This document shows, one piece after another, positions 51,995-60,836 of a stretch of 64,000 bases of DNA. A model generated the notes under the pieces. That model was not told where the DNA came from and searched no databases. It worked only from the letters and a program-made list of their open reading frames with translations. The stretch comes from Microbacterium sp. T32 (GTDB lineage: Bacteria; Actinomycetota; Actinomycetes; Actinomycetales; Microbacteriaceae). Location: assembly GCF_001619615.1 (NCBI RefSeq), contig NZ_LQQP01000016.1, positions 1 through 64,000 on the forward strand, written 5' to 3'. A program made the position numbers and the translations under genes. How positions within the stretch are numbered: the stretch's first letter is position 1; each line of letters begins with the position of its first letter.

Positions 51995-52910
51995 GTCCTC
52001 TGCCGGAGGGGCCCGACGCGTCGTCCTCGCCGGCGCGTCGGGCCTCATCGGTTCCGCCCTCGCGGAGTCGCTTCGGGCCGACGGCATCGAGGTCACGTCG
52101 CTCGTGCGGCATCCGGCATCCGGTCCGCACGAAGTGCAGTGGTTGCAGGATGCCACCCCGCTCGATCCGGGTGTCCTCGCCGGTGCCGACGCCGTCGTGT
52201 GCCTCAACGGCGCCTCGATCGGGCGATTCCCGTGGACACCGGCGTACAAGAGTCAGCTGCTGTGGTCCCGGATCACCCCCACGCGGACTCTCGCCGCGGC
52301 GATCCGAGAGCTCGGCGACGACGCGCCCGCCCTGGTGAACGCCTCGGCGACCGGGTTCTACGGCTCGCAGCCGGGCGCCGTCCTCACCGAATCCTCACCC
52401 CGCGGTGAAGGGTTCCTCGTGGACATCTGCGTCGAGTGGGAGCACGCGGCGCGCGACGCCGGCTCCCGCGCCCGGGTCGCTCTCCTCCGGACGGCGCCGA
52501 TCGTCCACGAGCAGGGTGTCCTCAAGCCACTGCTGTTGCTCACGAAGCTCGGCGCGTCCGGTCCGATCGGACGCGGCACGCAGGTGTGGCCGTGGATCAC
52601 GCTCGAGGACGAGGTGCGTGCCATCCGCCACGTCATCGACTCCGACCTGGACGGCCCGGTGAACCTGACCGGTCCCACCCGTGCGACAGCGAACGACCTC
52701 GGGTTCGCGCTCGCTCGGCGCATGAACCGGCCGTACGTGCTGCGCGCACCCGTGTGGGCCATGAAGCTCGCCCTCGGCCGCGACGCGACCGAGGCGCTGC
52801 TGACCTCGGATGCCGACGTGCGCCCCGCCGTCCTCCACGACAGCGGCTTCACGTTCCTGCACGAGACCGTCGAGGACGCCGTGGCGTCCGCGGTGCCCGC
52901 GGCACGCTGA
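51987..52910 (+). CDS. TIGR01777-type NAD(P)-dependent epimerase
   Basis: A 307-residue extended-SDR relative. The Rossmann motif is VVLAGASGLIGSAL, the mid-region VVCLNGASIGRFPWTPAYKSQLLWSR is split across the family signature, and NASATGFYG carries the active-site tyrosine; the C-terminal DUF1731 region (from about 255) includes ALGRDATEALLTS. It starts at TTG 51987 inside the OsmC gene. The function is unknown; SulA/YfcH relatives exist widely. Confidence 0.9.
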   Translation: MPESSAGGARRVVLAGASGLIGSALAESLRADGIEVTSLVRHPASGPHEVQWLQDATPLDPGVLAGADAVVCLNGASIGRFPWTPAYKSQLLWSRITPTRTLAAAIRELGDDAPALVNASATGFYGSQPGAVLTESSPRGEGFLVDICVEWEHAARDAGSRARVALLRTAPIVHEQGVLKPLLLLTKLGASGPIGRGTQVWPWITLEDEVRAIRHVIDSDLDGPVNLTGPTRATANDLGFALARRMNRPYVLRAPVWAMKLALGRDATEALLTSDADVRPAVLHDSGFTFLHETVEDAVASAVPAAR

Positions 52911-52921
52911 CCGCGGCCCGG

Positions 52922-52991
52922 CCGCCCGGGTCGCCGGAATGGACCGGGTCGCCGCACCGCCCGGGTCGCCAGAGTGGACCGAATCGCCTCG
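52922..52991. repeat. 35-bp tandem repeat, two copies, at a convergent gene end
   Basis: CCGCCCGGGTCGCC begins copies at 52922 and 52957; the rest of the unit (GGAATGGACC..GTCGCC versus AGAGTGGACC..ATCGCC) is diverged. It fills most of the spacer between the epimerase (+) and the TPR-like gene (-). Confidence 0.7.
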
Positions 52992-53006
52992 CGCGCTCCC
53001 GGACCC

Positions 53007-53459
53007 TCAGGCGGCCCGGCGGTCCGCGGTCTCGAGCGCGACCGCCTTCCGGACCGCCGCGCGGGCCCGGCGGCGGTCACCCGCCGCGTCGTAGGCGAGC
53101 CCGAGCCGATACCAGGCCCGCCAGTCCGCGGGATGCGCCTCCACGTCGGCGCGGTACGTCGGGAACAGCGCGTCGGCATCGTCCCGAGTGGCGCGACCGC
53201 TCGGTCGTACCTCGATCTCCTCCTCGGGCAATCCGCCCTCGGCATCCAGGGTCTCGCCCAGCTTCTGGGCGCGCACACCGAACCAGAGCTCGCGGCCGAT
53301 GGCCCACAGAGCGATGAGCGGCAGCACGATGAGCGCGAGGCCCATGGCCACGGCGACGCCGTCGCCGCTGGTGAGGAGGATCACCGCGCGCTGGCCGGCC
53401 AGCACGATGTAGAGCAGGAGCAGGACCGTCATGACCGCGACGGCGACGCGCGTCTTCAT
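53007..53459 (-). CDS. Small membrane protein with TPR-like tail
   Basis: A 150-residue protein. Two transmembrane helices (about 6-22 and 35-55) are followed by a cytoplasmic tail ending in one TPR-like unit (DWRAWYRLGLAYDAAGDRRRARAAVRKA). Such proteins often sit behind dapB in this group; the function is unknown. ATG 53459 overlaps the dapB stop (ATGA). Confidence 0.8.
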   Translation of the reverse strand: MKTRVAVAVMTVLLLLYIVLAGQRAVILLTSGDGVAVAMGLALIVLPLIALWAIGRELWFGVRAQKLGETLDAEGGLPEEEIEVRPSGRATRDDADALFPTYRADVEAHPADWRAWYRLGLAYDAAGDRRRARAAVRKAVALETADRRAA

Positions 53460-54268
53460 GCGCTGGTGACGCCCGCGACCTGTCCGGACACGTCCCCGTC
53501 GGCGATGGGCGCTTCGGGGCGGGCCGGACGCGTCCGCACGCCGATGTCGATGAAGCTGTCGAGTCCGACGACGACGCCCCGCGCCTCGCGGGCGGCGGCG
53601 AGGGCGATCCGGATGCCGGGTGCGTACGCCGCGGTCGGGTCGATGGTGTCGTGGACGATCGTGAGCGACTCCCCCGCGCCGGAGAGGATCGTCTCCTGGC
53701 GCGCGACGACACCGGGGCGGCGCAGGGAGTGGATCGCGACCGAGGCGACCTGCTGTCCGCGTGCGCGCTGGTCCACGTGCGGGGACTGCACCGGACCGAC
53801 CTTCTCGCGCGCCGCGGCGATGAGCTCCGCGGTGCGGACGGCGGTGCCGCTCGGGGAATCCACCTTGGTTTCGCGATGCGCCTCGACGATCTCGATCGAC
53901 GGGAAGAAGGGCGCGGCAGCGGCCGCGAGGGCGCTGCCGATCACGGATCCCAGCGAGAAGTTCGGGATGAACACGGCGCCCGTGCCGCTGGCATCCACGA
54001 GGGGACGCACGAGGGCGATGCGCTCGTTCGACCAGCCCGACGTGCCGACGAGCACGTTGATCCCGCGCTCGATGGCCGCCCGCACCACGTCGATCGACAC
54101 GGCCGGCGTGGACGCGTCGATCACGAGGTCGGCGCCGTCGAGCTCGGAGAAGTCGGAGCCCGAACCGAGCACCGCCGAGACCTCGTACCCCTCTTCGGCC
54201 TCGACGACCTCGCGGATGACTCCGCCGAGCTTTCCCGTTCCGCCCACGATGGCAACGCGTGTGGTCAT
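53456..54268 (-). CDS. dapB: 4-hydroxy-tetrahydrodipicolinate reductase
   Basis: Second lysine/DAP step, NAD(P)H-dependent. The 270-residue protein has the dinucleotide motif GGTGKLGG at 9-16 and the catalytic region EAHRETKVDSPSGTA; the usual His-His pair is His-Arg here, while the lysine and the PSGTA loop are kept. TAGGCT lies 6 nt before ATG 54268 (leaderless). It acts after DapA and before DapF, both in this window. Confidence 0.93.
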   Translation of the reverse strand: MTTRVAIVGGTGKLGGVIREVVEAEEGYEVSAVLGSGSDFSELDGADLVIDASTPAVSIDVVRAAIERGINVLVGTSGWSNERIALVRPLVDASGTGAVFIPNFSLGSVIGSALAAAAAPFFPSIEIVEAHRETKVDSPSGTAVRTAELIAAAREKVGPVQSPHVDQRARGQQVASVAIHSLRRPGVVARQETILSGAGESLTIVHDTIDPTAAYAPGIRIALAAAREARGVVVGLDSFIDIGVRTRPARPEAPIADGDVSGQVAGVTSA

Positions 54269-54351
54269 GCAGCCAGCCTAGGCGGACGGGGGATGCCGGG
54301 AGCGGCGCTGTCCACAGACGCGCCGGGATGCCGCTCGCCTAGCATCGACGG

Positions 54352-54822
54352 ATGGTCTCGATTCGTACATCCCCCGTCGACGCCCCCGACGCGCACGCGC
54401 TCCTCGAGGAGTACTTCGGCCTGCGCGCCGCGATCTTCCCCGGCGGGGCGTACCGCACGGTGTTCCCCTCCCCCGCGACGTTCGTGGAGCCGGCCGGCGT
54501 CTTCGTCGTGCTGGACGACGACGAGGGCCGCCCCGCCGGGTGCGGTGGCATCCGACGGATCGAGGACGGCCCGCACGGCCCGCGCGACGAGGTCAAACAC
54601 CTGTTCGTCCGCCACACCGGGCGCGGACGCGGCTGGGGCCGCGTAATCCTCGACGACCTCGAGCGCCGGGCCCGCGAGCGCGGCGCCGCGGAGCTCGTCC
54701 TCGACACGCATCACACTCTCGAGGCCGCGGGCGGCCTGTACGCGCGGTCGGGCTTCGAGGCGATCCCCGCGTACAACGACAACGCGAACGCGACGCGGTG
54801 GTACGGGAAGGTTCTGGCCTGA
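54352..54822 (+). CDS. GNAT family N-acetyltransferase
   Basis: A 156-residue acetyltransferase. CGGIRRIEDGPHGPRDEVKH leads into the acetyl-CoA loop VRHTGRGRGWGRVILDDLE, and GGLYARSGFEAIPAYNDN is motif B. TAGCAT lies 6 nt before ATG 54352 (leaderless). Resemblance to small-molecule (amino-acid or polyamine) acetyltransferases is weak; the substrate is unknown. Confidence 0.88.
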   Translation: MVSIRTSPVDAPDAHALLEEYFGLRAAIFPGGAYRTVFPSPATFVEPAGVFVVLDDDEGRPAGCGGIRRIEDGPHGPRDEVKHLFVRHTGRGRGWGRVILDDLERRARERGAAELVLDTHHTLEAAGGLYARSGFEAIPAYNDNANATRWYGKVLA

Positions 54823-54827
54823 CACCG

Positions 54828-54902
54828 AAGTTCGCAGATTCACTCGAACTTCGCAGATCTCCGGGCGAATGCTGCGATATTCGTCGGATTCTGCGAAGTC
54901 TG
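54828..54902. repeat. Dispersed structured repeat, copy 1 (TTCGCAG element)
   Basis: Two TTCGCAG boxes on the left and CTGCGA plus CTGCGAA boxes on the right form nested inverted pairs over about 75 bp. A second, clearly related copy lies at 63571-63645. Both lie between convergent genes, so a bidirectional terminator role is likely. Confidence 0.75.
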
Positions 54903-54910
54903 GAGCGCGC

Positions 54911-55513
54911 TCAGACCGGGAGCGGGTCGACCAGCCCCGTGCGCAGCTCGACGGGGAGGTGCGCCAGGTCGTTGTGCGACAGCAACGTCCAGGGGCGGCC
55001 CTTCTTCTGCGCGATGACGGTGAGGCCGCAGTAGGCCTGATTGATCGTCATCCAGCGCCAGTCCGGAGCCTGCAGGACCTCACGCACGAACCACGCGATC
55101 ACGAAGTTGTGGGTGATGAGCAGCTCGTGCACCTCGCCCGTCTTCCGCGCGAGGAATTCGACCGTGGCATCCTCCATCTGCGCGCGCCCGGCCTCGATCT
55201 CGGCCTCGGTCACGCCGCCGAAGAACGGCTCGTACGCCGCGGGTGTCTCGGGCGTCATGCCCGTCGGAACGCAGTCGAACAGCAGAGCGGATGCCTCGGG
55301 CGTGACGGACGGGAGACGTTCGGCGACCGCGCGGGCGGTCTGCGCGGCACGCTCGAGGGGCGAATGCCACACGGCATCCAGCGGGAGTCCGGAGAGGCGG
55401 TCGGCGAGGAGCGCGGCTTGACGCTGTCCGCGCGGCGACAGCGGGCCGTCGGTGAGCCCGTGCTCGGCATCCTGGTGCTCACCATGGCGCACCAGGTAGA
55501 TGTAATGCGTCAC
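54911..55513 (-). CDS. Histidine phosphatase superfamily protein
   Basis: A 200-residue phosphoglycerate-mutase-like phosphatase. The catalytic RHG is at 9-11, with the SPLERAAQTA arginine region and a second histidine in LLITHNFVIAWF. GAGGTGAG lies 5 nt before GTG 55513. The substrate is unknown. Its N-terminus YLVRHGEHQDAEHGLTDGPLS is typical of SixA/PhoE-like relatives. Confidence 0.9.
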   Translation of the reverse strand: MTHYIYLVRHGEHQDAEHGLTDGPLSPRGQRQAALLADRLSGLPLDAVWHSPLERAAQTARAVAERLPSVTPEASALLFDCVPTGMTPETPAAYEPFFGGVTEAEIEAGRAQMEDATVEFLARKTGEVHELLITHNFVIAWFVREVLQAPDWRWMTINQAYCGLTVIAQKKGRPWTLLSHNDLAHLPVELRTGLVDPLPV

Positions 55514-55593
55514 GTCGGCTCACCTCGTTGTCAGTGTGCGGGCCCCCCGCAGAACACTTCCAGCCTACGTCACGCCCCCCGACCGACGGTCGT

Positions 55594-56640
55594 TCACTCG
55601 GCGGCGCGGGCGATGTCCGACAGCTGGGCGCGGCTGAGCCGCACGCCCACGGCGCGCATGCACTCCACGACGTGTCGCGGCGCGAACGCGTTCACGATCG
55701 GAGCGGTGACCGCCTTCTGCGCGAGGAGCCACGCCATCGCGACAGCGGCATCCGGGATCCCCAGTTCGTCGCCGATCGCGTCGAGCGCGCGCAAGACGCG
55801 GGAGCCGCGACGGTTCAGATGGGCGGCGAGCTGCGACCCGCGCACCGAGGTGGCGCGCTGGCCGCGAGTACGCGTTTCGCCCGCGAGGAAGCCGTGGGCG
55901 AGCGGGTGCGAGGGCGTCACGGCGATGCCCTGCGCCGAGGCGATGAGACGGAGATCCCCGTCGAACTCCTCGCGCCGCAGCACGTTGTAGGGGACGTCGA
56001 GCACCGTCACGCGCGGGTAACCCGCCGAGGACAGGATGCGGGCCTCCACCAGCTGCGACGCGGTGTAGCCGTGCGCGCCGATCGCGCGGACCTTGCCGCT
56101 CTCGACGAGCCACTCGCACGTCGCGAGGGTGTCCTCCAGTACCGCGGTGTCGCCGCGGACGGCATCCAGCGAGAGGATGTCGATGCGGTCGGTGCCCAGG
56201 CGACTCAGCGACGCCTCGACGGCGCGGACCAGGTTCACCGAGCCGAGTCCGGGGTTGTCCGGATGCCGCCCGACACGCACCGCGAGCACGATGTCGTCGC
56301 GCGTGCGGCGGTCCTTCATCCAGGAACCGATGATGTGCTCGCTGCGGCCCGCCGCATAGCTGTCGGCCGTGTGGATCGCGTTGCCGCCGAGGTCGACGTA
56401 CGTGTCGAGGATCTCGTGGCTCGCCGACGCGTCGACGTTCCAGCCGAACTCGCCACCACCGAGGAAGAGAGGGAAGACCTCGAATCCGGTCTCGCCGAGG
56501 GCGACGCGGACGTGCGACCCGAGACCCGGGCCCTGGAGTGTCACCGGAGCGGAGGGGTGAGCAGCGGGGATGGACGGCTGCGCCGCCCTGTTCCGGCGCA
56601 GGGGCGGCGGAGTCGTCTCCTCGACGCCCGAGCCGCTCAT
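55594..56640 (-). CDS. Aldo/keto reductase
   Basis: A 348-residue TIM-barrel oxidoreductase. HTADSYAAGRSEHIIG holds the catalytic Asp/Tyr region, and the C-terminal AMAWLLAQKAVTAPI is the NADPH-binding end. An N-terminal 45-residue Pro/Ser-rich extension precedes the barrel. ATG 56640 is preferred because GAGGAGA lies just upstream; the frame continues to 56793 without support. The tyrosine-containing motif deviates slightly from DxAxxYG. Confidence 0.88.
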   Translation of the reverse strand: MSGSGVEETTPPPLRRNRAAQPSIPAAHPSAPVTLQGPGLGSHVRVALGETGFEVFPLFLGGGEFGWNVDASASHEILDTYVDLGGNAIHTADSYAAGRSEHIIGSWMKDRRTRDDIVLAVRVGRHPDNPGLGSVNLVRAVEASLSRLGTDRIDILSLDAVRGDTAVLEDTLATCEWLVESGKVRAIGAHGYTASQLVEARILSSAGYPRVTVLDVPYNVLRREEFDGDLRLIASAQGIAVTPSHPLAHGFLAGETRTRGQRATSVRGSQLAAHLNRRGSRVLRALDAIGDELGIPDAAVAMAWLLAQKAVTAPIVNAFAPRHVVECMRAVGVRLSRAQLSDIARAAE

Positions 56641-56818
56641 GGGCCTCTCCTCGGTGCGGCGGAGGCCGGACGCCGGCGGCGCCCGCTTCGCCCCCGACGC
56701 GTAGTTCGAGGGTAGGGCCTCCCCGAACGACCGCTCCCGATTCGCACGGCTCGGCGGTAAACATTGCATAACGCTTGGTTCCGACCAGATCAACGGCAGC
56801 GAGGAGGGCGAAATGCAC

Positions 56819-56853
56819 GGATGCCCGCCCCGCGCGAAGCGGGACGGGCATCC
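56819..56853 (-). terminator. Terminator of pnp
   Basis: GGATGCCCG/CGGGCATCC (9 bp) continues inward, after one C/A mismatch, as CCCGC/GCGGG around a GCGAA loop. It starts 12 nt after the pnp stop on the minus strand. It contains the GGATGCC/GGCATCC pair. Confidence 0.75.
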
Positions 56854-56865
56854 GGGGAAGAGGGA

Positions 56866-59163
56866 TCAGCCCTCGGCGGGAGCCTCCGGGCCCTCGCTCG
56901 CGGCGGCCGAGCTCTGCGTGTCCGCGGGCTCGGGCGTCGTGGCGGCCTCATCGAGCACGGGCTCGAGCGACAGCTTGCCGCGGTCGTCGATCTTGGTGAT
57001 GCGCACCAGGATCTTGCGGCCGACGGACAGGACGTCCTCGACGTTCTCGACGCGCTTGCCACCGGCGAGCTTGCGGACCTCGCTGACGTGCAGCAGACCG
57101 TCCTTGCCGGGCAGGAGCGAGATGAACGCACCGAACGTCGCGATCTTGACGACCGTACCCAGGAACTGCTCGCCGACCTCGGGGTTGGTCGGGTTGGCGA
57201 TCGCGTTGACCTGGGCGCGGGCGGCCTCGGCCGAGGGGCCGTCGGTCGCGCCGATGTAGACGGTGCCGTCCTCCTCGATGGAGATGTCTGCGCCGGTCTC
57301 GTCCTGGATCGCGTTGATCGTCTTGCCCTTGGGGCCGATCAGCTCGCCGATCTTGTCGACCGGGATCTGCACGCTGATGACGCGCGGCGCGGTCGGCGCC
57401 ATCTCGTCGGGAGCGTCGATCGCGGCGTTGAGGACGCTGAGGATCGTGAGGCGCGCCTCACGGGCCTGCTGCAGCGCGGCGGTCAGCACGGACGACGGGA
57501 TGCCGTCGAGCTTGGTGTCGAGCTGGATCGCCGTGACGAACTCGCTCGTGCCCGCGACCTTGAAGTCCATGTCACCGAGGGCGTCCTCGGCGCCGAGGAT
57601 GTCGGTCAGCGCGGCGTAGCGCGTCTGGCCGTCGACCTCGTCGGACACGAGACCCATCGCGATACCGGCGACGGGAGCGCGCAGCGGCACACCCGCGTTC
57701 AGCAGCGACAGGGTCGAGGCGCACACCGAGCCCATCGAGGTCGAGCCGTTGGAGCCCAGCGCCTCGGAGACCTGACGGATCGCGTACGGGAACTCCTCGC
57801 GGCTCGGCAGAACCGGGACGAGGGCGCGCTCGGCAAGGAAGCCGTGCCCGATCTCGCGACGCTTCGGCGAACCCACGCGACCGGTCTCACCGGTCGAGTA
57901 CGGCGGGAAGTTGTAGTGATGCATGTAGCGCTTGTGCGTCACCGGGGAGAGCGAGTCGATCTGCTGCTCCATCTTGAGCATGTTCAGCGTCGTGACACCC
58001 AGGATCTGGGTCTCGCCGCGCTGGAAGATCGCCGAGCCGTGGACGCGCGGGATGACCTGCACCTCGGCGTCGAGCGGACGGATGTCGGCCAGACCGCGAC
58101 CGTCGATGCGGACGCCCTCGGTGAGGATGCGACCGCGCACGATCTTCTTCGTGACCGACTTGTACGCGCCCGCGAACTCCAGGGGAGCCCCGGCGGGCAG
58201 CTCGCCCGCCTCGACGGCGGCGATCAGCTCGGCCTTGACACGGTCCTTGACGGCGTCGTCGGCGTTCTGACGCTCCTGCTTGTCGGCGATCTGGTAGACG
58301 CCGACGAGGTCGTCGTACGAGCGGCCGGCGACGAAGTCGTAGACCTCGGAGCTGTACGCGGGGAAGACCGGGTACGGCTGGATCTCCTTCGCCGCGGTGT
58401 TCGCCACGACGTTCTGTGCGGCGACGAGCTCGCGGATGAAGGGCTTCGAGGCCTCGAGGCCCTCGGCCACGACCTGCTCGTTCGGCTTGGTGGCGCCGCC
58501 CTTGATGAGGTTCCAGCTGCCTTCGGTGGCCTCCGCCTCGACCATCATGATCGCGACATCGCCGTCCTCCAGGACGCGACCGGCGACGATCAGGTCGAAG
58601 ACGGCGTCCTCGAGCTGCGCGGCGGTCGGGAACGCGACCCACTGGTCGGCGTGCTCGCCGTGACCGGGGATGAGCGCGAGGCGGACACCGGCGATCGGGC
58701 CCGAGAACGGCAGACCCGAGATCTGGGTCGACAGCGACGCGGCGTTGATGGCGAGGGCGTCGTAGAACTCGCCCGGCGCGATCGAGAGCACGGTCACGAC
58801 GATCTGGACCTCGTTGCGGAGACCGTCGACGAACGACGGGCGCAGCGGGCGGTCGATGAGACGGCACACGAGGATGGCCTCGGTGGAGGGGCGCCCCTCG
58901 CGGCGGAAGAACGAGCCGGGGATCTTGCCGGCGGCGTACGAGCGCTCCTCGACGTCGACGGTCAGCGGGAAGAAGTCGAAGCCTTCACGCGGGTGCTTTC
59001 CGGCGCTGGTGGCCGAGAGAAGCATGGTCTCTTCGTCGAGGTACGCGGCGACCGAGCCCTGCGCCTGCTGCGCGAGACGACCGGTTTCGAAGCGAACGGT
59101 GCGGGTGCCGAAGCGGCCGTTGTCGAGAACGGCCTCAGCGGCGGTGATTTCTGGACCTTCCAA
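56866..59163 (-). CDS. pnp: Polyribonucleotide nucleotidyltransferase (PNPase)
   Basis: 3'-5' phosphorolytic RNA decay and, in actinobacteria, 3'-tail synthesis. The 765-residue protein has two RNase PH domains (about 20-225 and 345-575), a KH domain ([19 protein letters not shown] near 600) and an S1 domain ([19 protein letters not shown] near 665). The start is TTG 59163, placed 6 nt after GAAGGAGG; the longer frame to 59571 is non-coding. rpsO is not adjacent. It cooperates with RNase J in RNA turnover. Confidence 0.97.
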   Translation of the reverse strand: MEGPEITAAEAVLDNGRFGTRTVRFETGRLAQQAQGSVAAYLDEETMLLSATSAGKHPREGFDFFPLTVDVEERSYAAGKIPGSFFRREGRPSTEAILVCRLIDRPLRPSFVDGLRNEVQIVVTVLSIAPGEFYDALAINAASLSTQISGLPFSGPIAGVRLALIPGHGEHADQWVAFPTAAQLEDAVFDLIVAGRVLEDGDVAIMMVEAEATEGSWNLIKGGATKPNEQVVAEGLEASKPFIRELVAAQNVVANTAAKEIQPYPVFPAYSSEVYDFVAGRSYDDLVGVYQIADKQERQNADDAVKDRVKAELIAAVEAGELPAGAPLEFAGAYKSVTKKIVRGRILTEGVRIDGRGLADIRPLDAEVQVIPRVHGSAIFQRGETQILGVTTLNMLKMEQQIDSLSPVTHKRYMHHYNFPPYSTGETGRVGSPKRREIGHGFLAERALVPVLPSREEFPYAIRQVSEALGSNGSTSMGSVCASTLSLLNAGVPLRAPVAGIAMGLVSDEVDGQTRYAALTDILGAEDALGDMDFKVAGTSEFVTAIQLDTKLDGIPSSVLTAALQQAREARLTILSVLNAAIDAPDEMAPTAPRVISVQIPVDKIGELIGPKGKTINAIQDETGADISIEEDGTVYIGATDGPSAEAARAQVNAIANPTNPEVGEQFLGTVVKIATFGAFISLLPGKDGLLHVSEVRKLAGGKRVENVEDVLSVGRKILVRITKIDDRGKLSLEPVLDEAATTPEPADTQSSAAASEGPEAPAEG

Positions 59164-59466
59164 GAGGTCCCTCCTTCTTTGTTTAGGCTCGGCGCCCCGT
59201 GTGGGCGACGAGCTGACATGCGAAGGAGCAGGAACAGGCAGAAAGGGCGCGCCGACTCGTCGGCCCGGAAATCCCGGCGACTGGCCACCAGTAGACGACC
59301 ACCCGGCATCGTGACGGGGAGTCCACCACAGGGGACCAGCGTCTGCCGGCCTGCTCCGTGAGCTCATGTGTAGTTGAGCGGATGCCATGGCGGCACCCTC
59401 CGAGAGCCTATCAGGGCCCGGCTTTCCCGGCTGGTTCGGCTCGCGGGAGTGCCGTACCCTCGCCTC
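59164..59466. promoter_or_regulatory. Divergent spacer between pnp and the lytic-type gene
   Basis: The 303 bp contain a pnp leader with the stem GCCGAC-TC-GTCGGC (59251-59264) and other GC-rich pairings, and at 59454-59460 the TACCCT box of the plus-strand gene. RNase III/PNPase-type autoregulation of the leader is possible. No ORF with protein character was found in it. Confidence 0.4.
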
Positions 59467-60744
59467 ATGGGCCTCAGACGTCACACGCGTCACACGCTGG
59501 CCGCGTGTGCGCTCGTGTGCGGAGTCCTCGTGGCGACCCCCGCGGGGGGCGCGACCGCCGCTCCCCTCCACGTGACCGCAACCGATGACGACGACCCCGC
59601 TGTCCGCGCGATCGAACAGCAGCTGGACGCCGCCCAGACCCAGGCCGCCGCGGCGTCGAGCCGGGCGCTGGACGCCTCCGCCGCCGCCGAGCGCGCGCGG
59701 GAGCTCGCAGCAAGCACGGCCGCACGCGCCGACGCCCTCACCGCGCAGAGCACCGCGGCGGAGTCCGCCCTCGCCGCGGCGAGCGCCCGCGCCGGTGCGA
59801 GTGCGTCCCGGCTCTACCGCTCGACCGCCGACGGCCCGCTCGTCGCACAGTTGTTGACGACGGCCGACCCCGATTCACTGCTCGACCGGCTCGGCATCCT
59901 GGATCGGGTGACGACGCTGACGGCGCGCACCGTCGGAGAGGCACGCAGCGCCGCCGATGTCGCGACGTCGCTCCGCACGCAGGCGGAGGACGCCCGGACC
60001 GAGGCTGCGCGGCTCGCGACCGAGGCGGAGACGACCGCCGCCCAGGCCAACACGGAAGCGGATGCCGAAGCAGCCGTCGTCTCGGAGACGCAAGGCCGGC
60101 TGGACGCGCTGTTCACTCAACTCGCGGCGCTGCGCGAAACCACGGCCGCGCAGGAACGCGCGGCCCGGCTGGCCCAGCAGACCGCCGCGCAGGCGGCCCA
60201 GCCCGGCGGCGCGACCGGCGGCGGGGCCGCGGCGTCCGGGGCCTCGTCCGGGGGCGGGTCCTCGTCGGGCGGCAGCGCGGCCTCGGGCGGGGGCTCGGGC
60301 GGGTCGGGTTCCGGCGGCGGCTCAGGCGGCGGGGCGTCGTCGGGCGGCTCCGGCTCAGGCGGCGGATCTGGTTCCGGCGGGGGCTCTGGTTCCAGCGGCG
60401 GCGGTGGCGGCTCCACGGCGCCGGCGGGCCCGACGATGAGCCCCGCCCAGGCGCGCGACTACGCGCGCGGCGCCCTCGGCGGCTACGGCTGGGGCGACGA
60501 TCAGTTCTCGTGCCTGGTCTCGCTGTGGAACCGCGAGTCCGGCTGGCGCGCGGACGCCTACAACCCCGGAAGCGGTGCCTATGGCATCCCGCAGGCTCTT
60601 CCCGGAGACAAGATGGCCGCCGCCGGTCCCGATTGGCGGACGAACGCCGCGACGCAGATCGCCTGGGGCCTGTCGTACATCCGGTCTCGCTACGGCTCCC
60701 CGTGCGGTGCGTGGGCGCACTCCGAAGCGACCGGCTGGTACTGA
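59467..60744 (+). CDS. Secreted coiled-coil protein with lytic-transglycosylase-like C-terminus
   Basis: A 425-residue exported protein. A signal peptide (1-32) leads to an Ala-rich coiled coil (about 44-245, PcsB/NlpC-partner type), then a 70-residue Gly/Ser linker (247-318), then a C-terminal domain with LWNRESGW (E357 as likely catalytic acid), [14 protein letters not shown] and [16 protein letters not shown], as in SLT-type peptidoglycan lyases. TACCCT lies 6 nt before ATG 59467 (leaderless). Likely acts in cell-wall remodelling. Confidence 0.88.
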   Translation: MGLRRHTRHTLAACALVCGVLVATPAGGATAAPLHVTATDDDDPAVRAIEQQLDAAQTQAAAASSRALDASAAAERARELAASTAARADALTAQSTAAESALAAASARAGASASRLYRSTADGPLVAQLLTTADPDSLLDRLGILDRVTTLTARTVGEARSAADVATSLRTQAEDARTEAARLATEAETTAAQANTEADAEAAVVSETQGRLDALFTQLAALRETTAAQERAARLAQQTAAQAAQPGGATGGGAAASGASSGGGSSSGGSAASGGGSGGSGSGGGSGGGASSGGSGSGGGSGSGGGSGSSGGGGGSTAPAGPTMSPAQARDYARGALGGYGWGDDQFSCLVSLWNRESGWRADAYNPGSGAYGIPQALPGDKMAAAGPDWRTNAATQIAWGLSYIRSRYGSPCGAWAHSEATGWY

Positions 60745-60753
60745 GCGCCGCCC

Positions 60754-60808
60754 AGCGCCCACGATCCGTGCGAGCGCTCACGATCCGGTCGGCCGAAGCG
60801 TGGGCGCT
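60754..60808. terminator. Inverted and direct repeat between convergent genes
   Basis: AGCGCCCACG (60754-60763) pairs with CGTGGGCGCT (60799-60808). A near-copy AGCGCTCACGATCCG follows the left arm about 19 bp later. It lies between the lytic-type gene (+) and the glycosyltransferase fusion (-), probably terminating both. Confidence 0.6.
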
Positions 60809-60836
60809 CGACCCGATCGCGAGCGGTCGGCACGCC

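Noticed and set aside
56866..59571. Longer N-terminus for PNPase in the same frame
   Set aside because: The added 136 residues are low-complexity and the TTG at 59163 has an ideal ribosome site and gives the family length.
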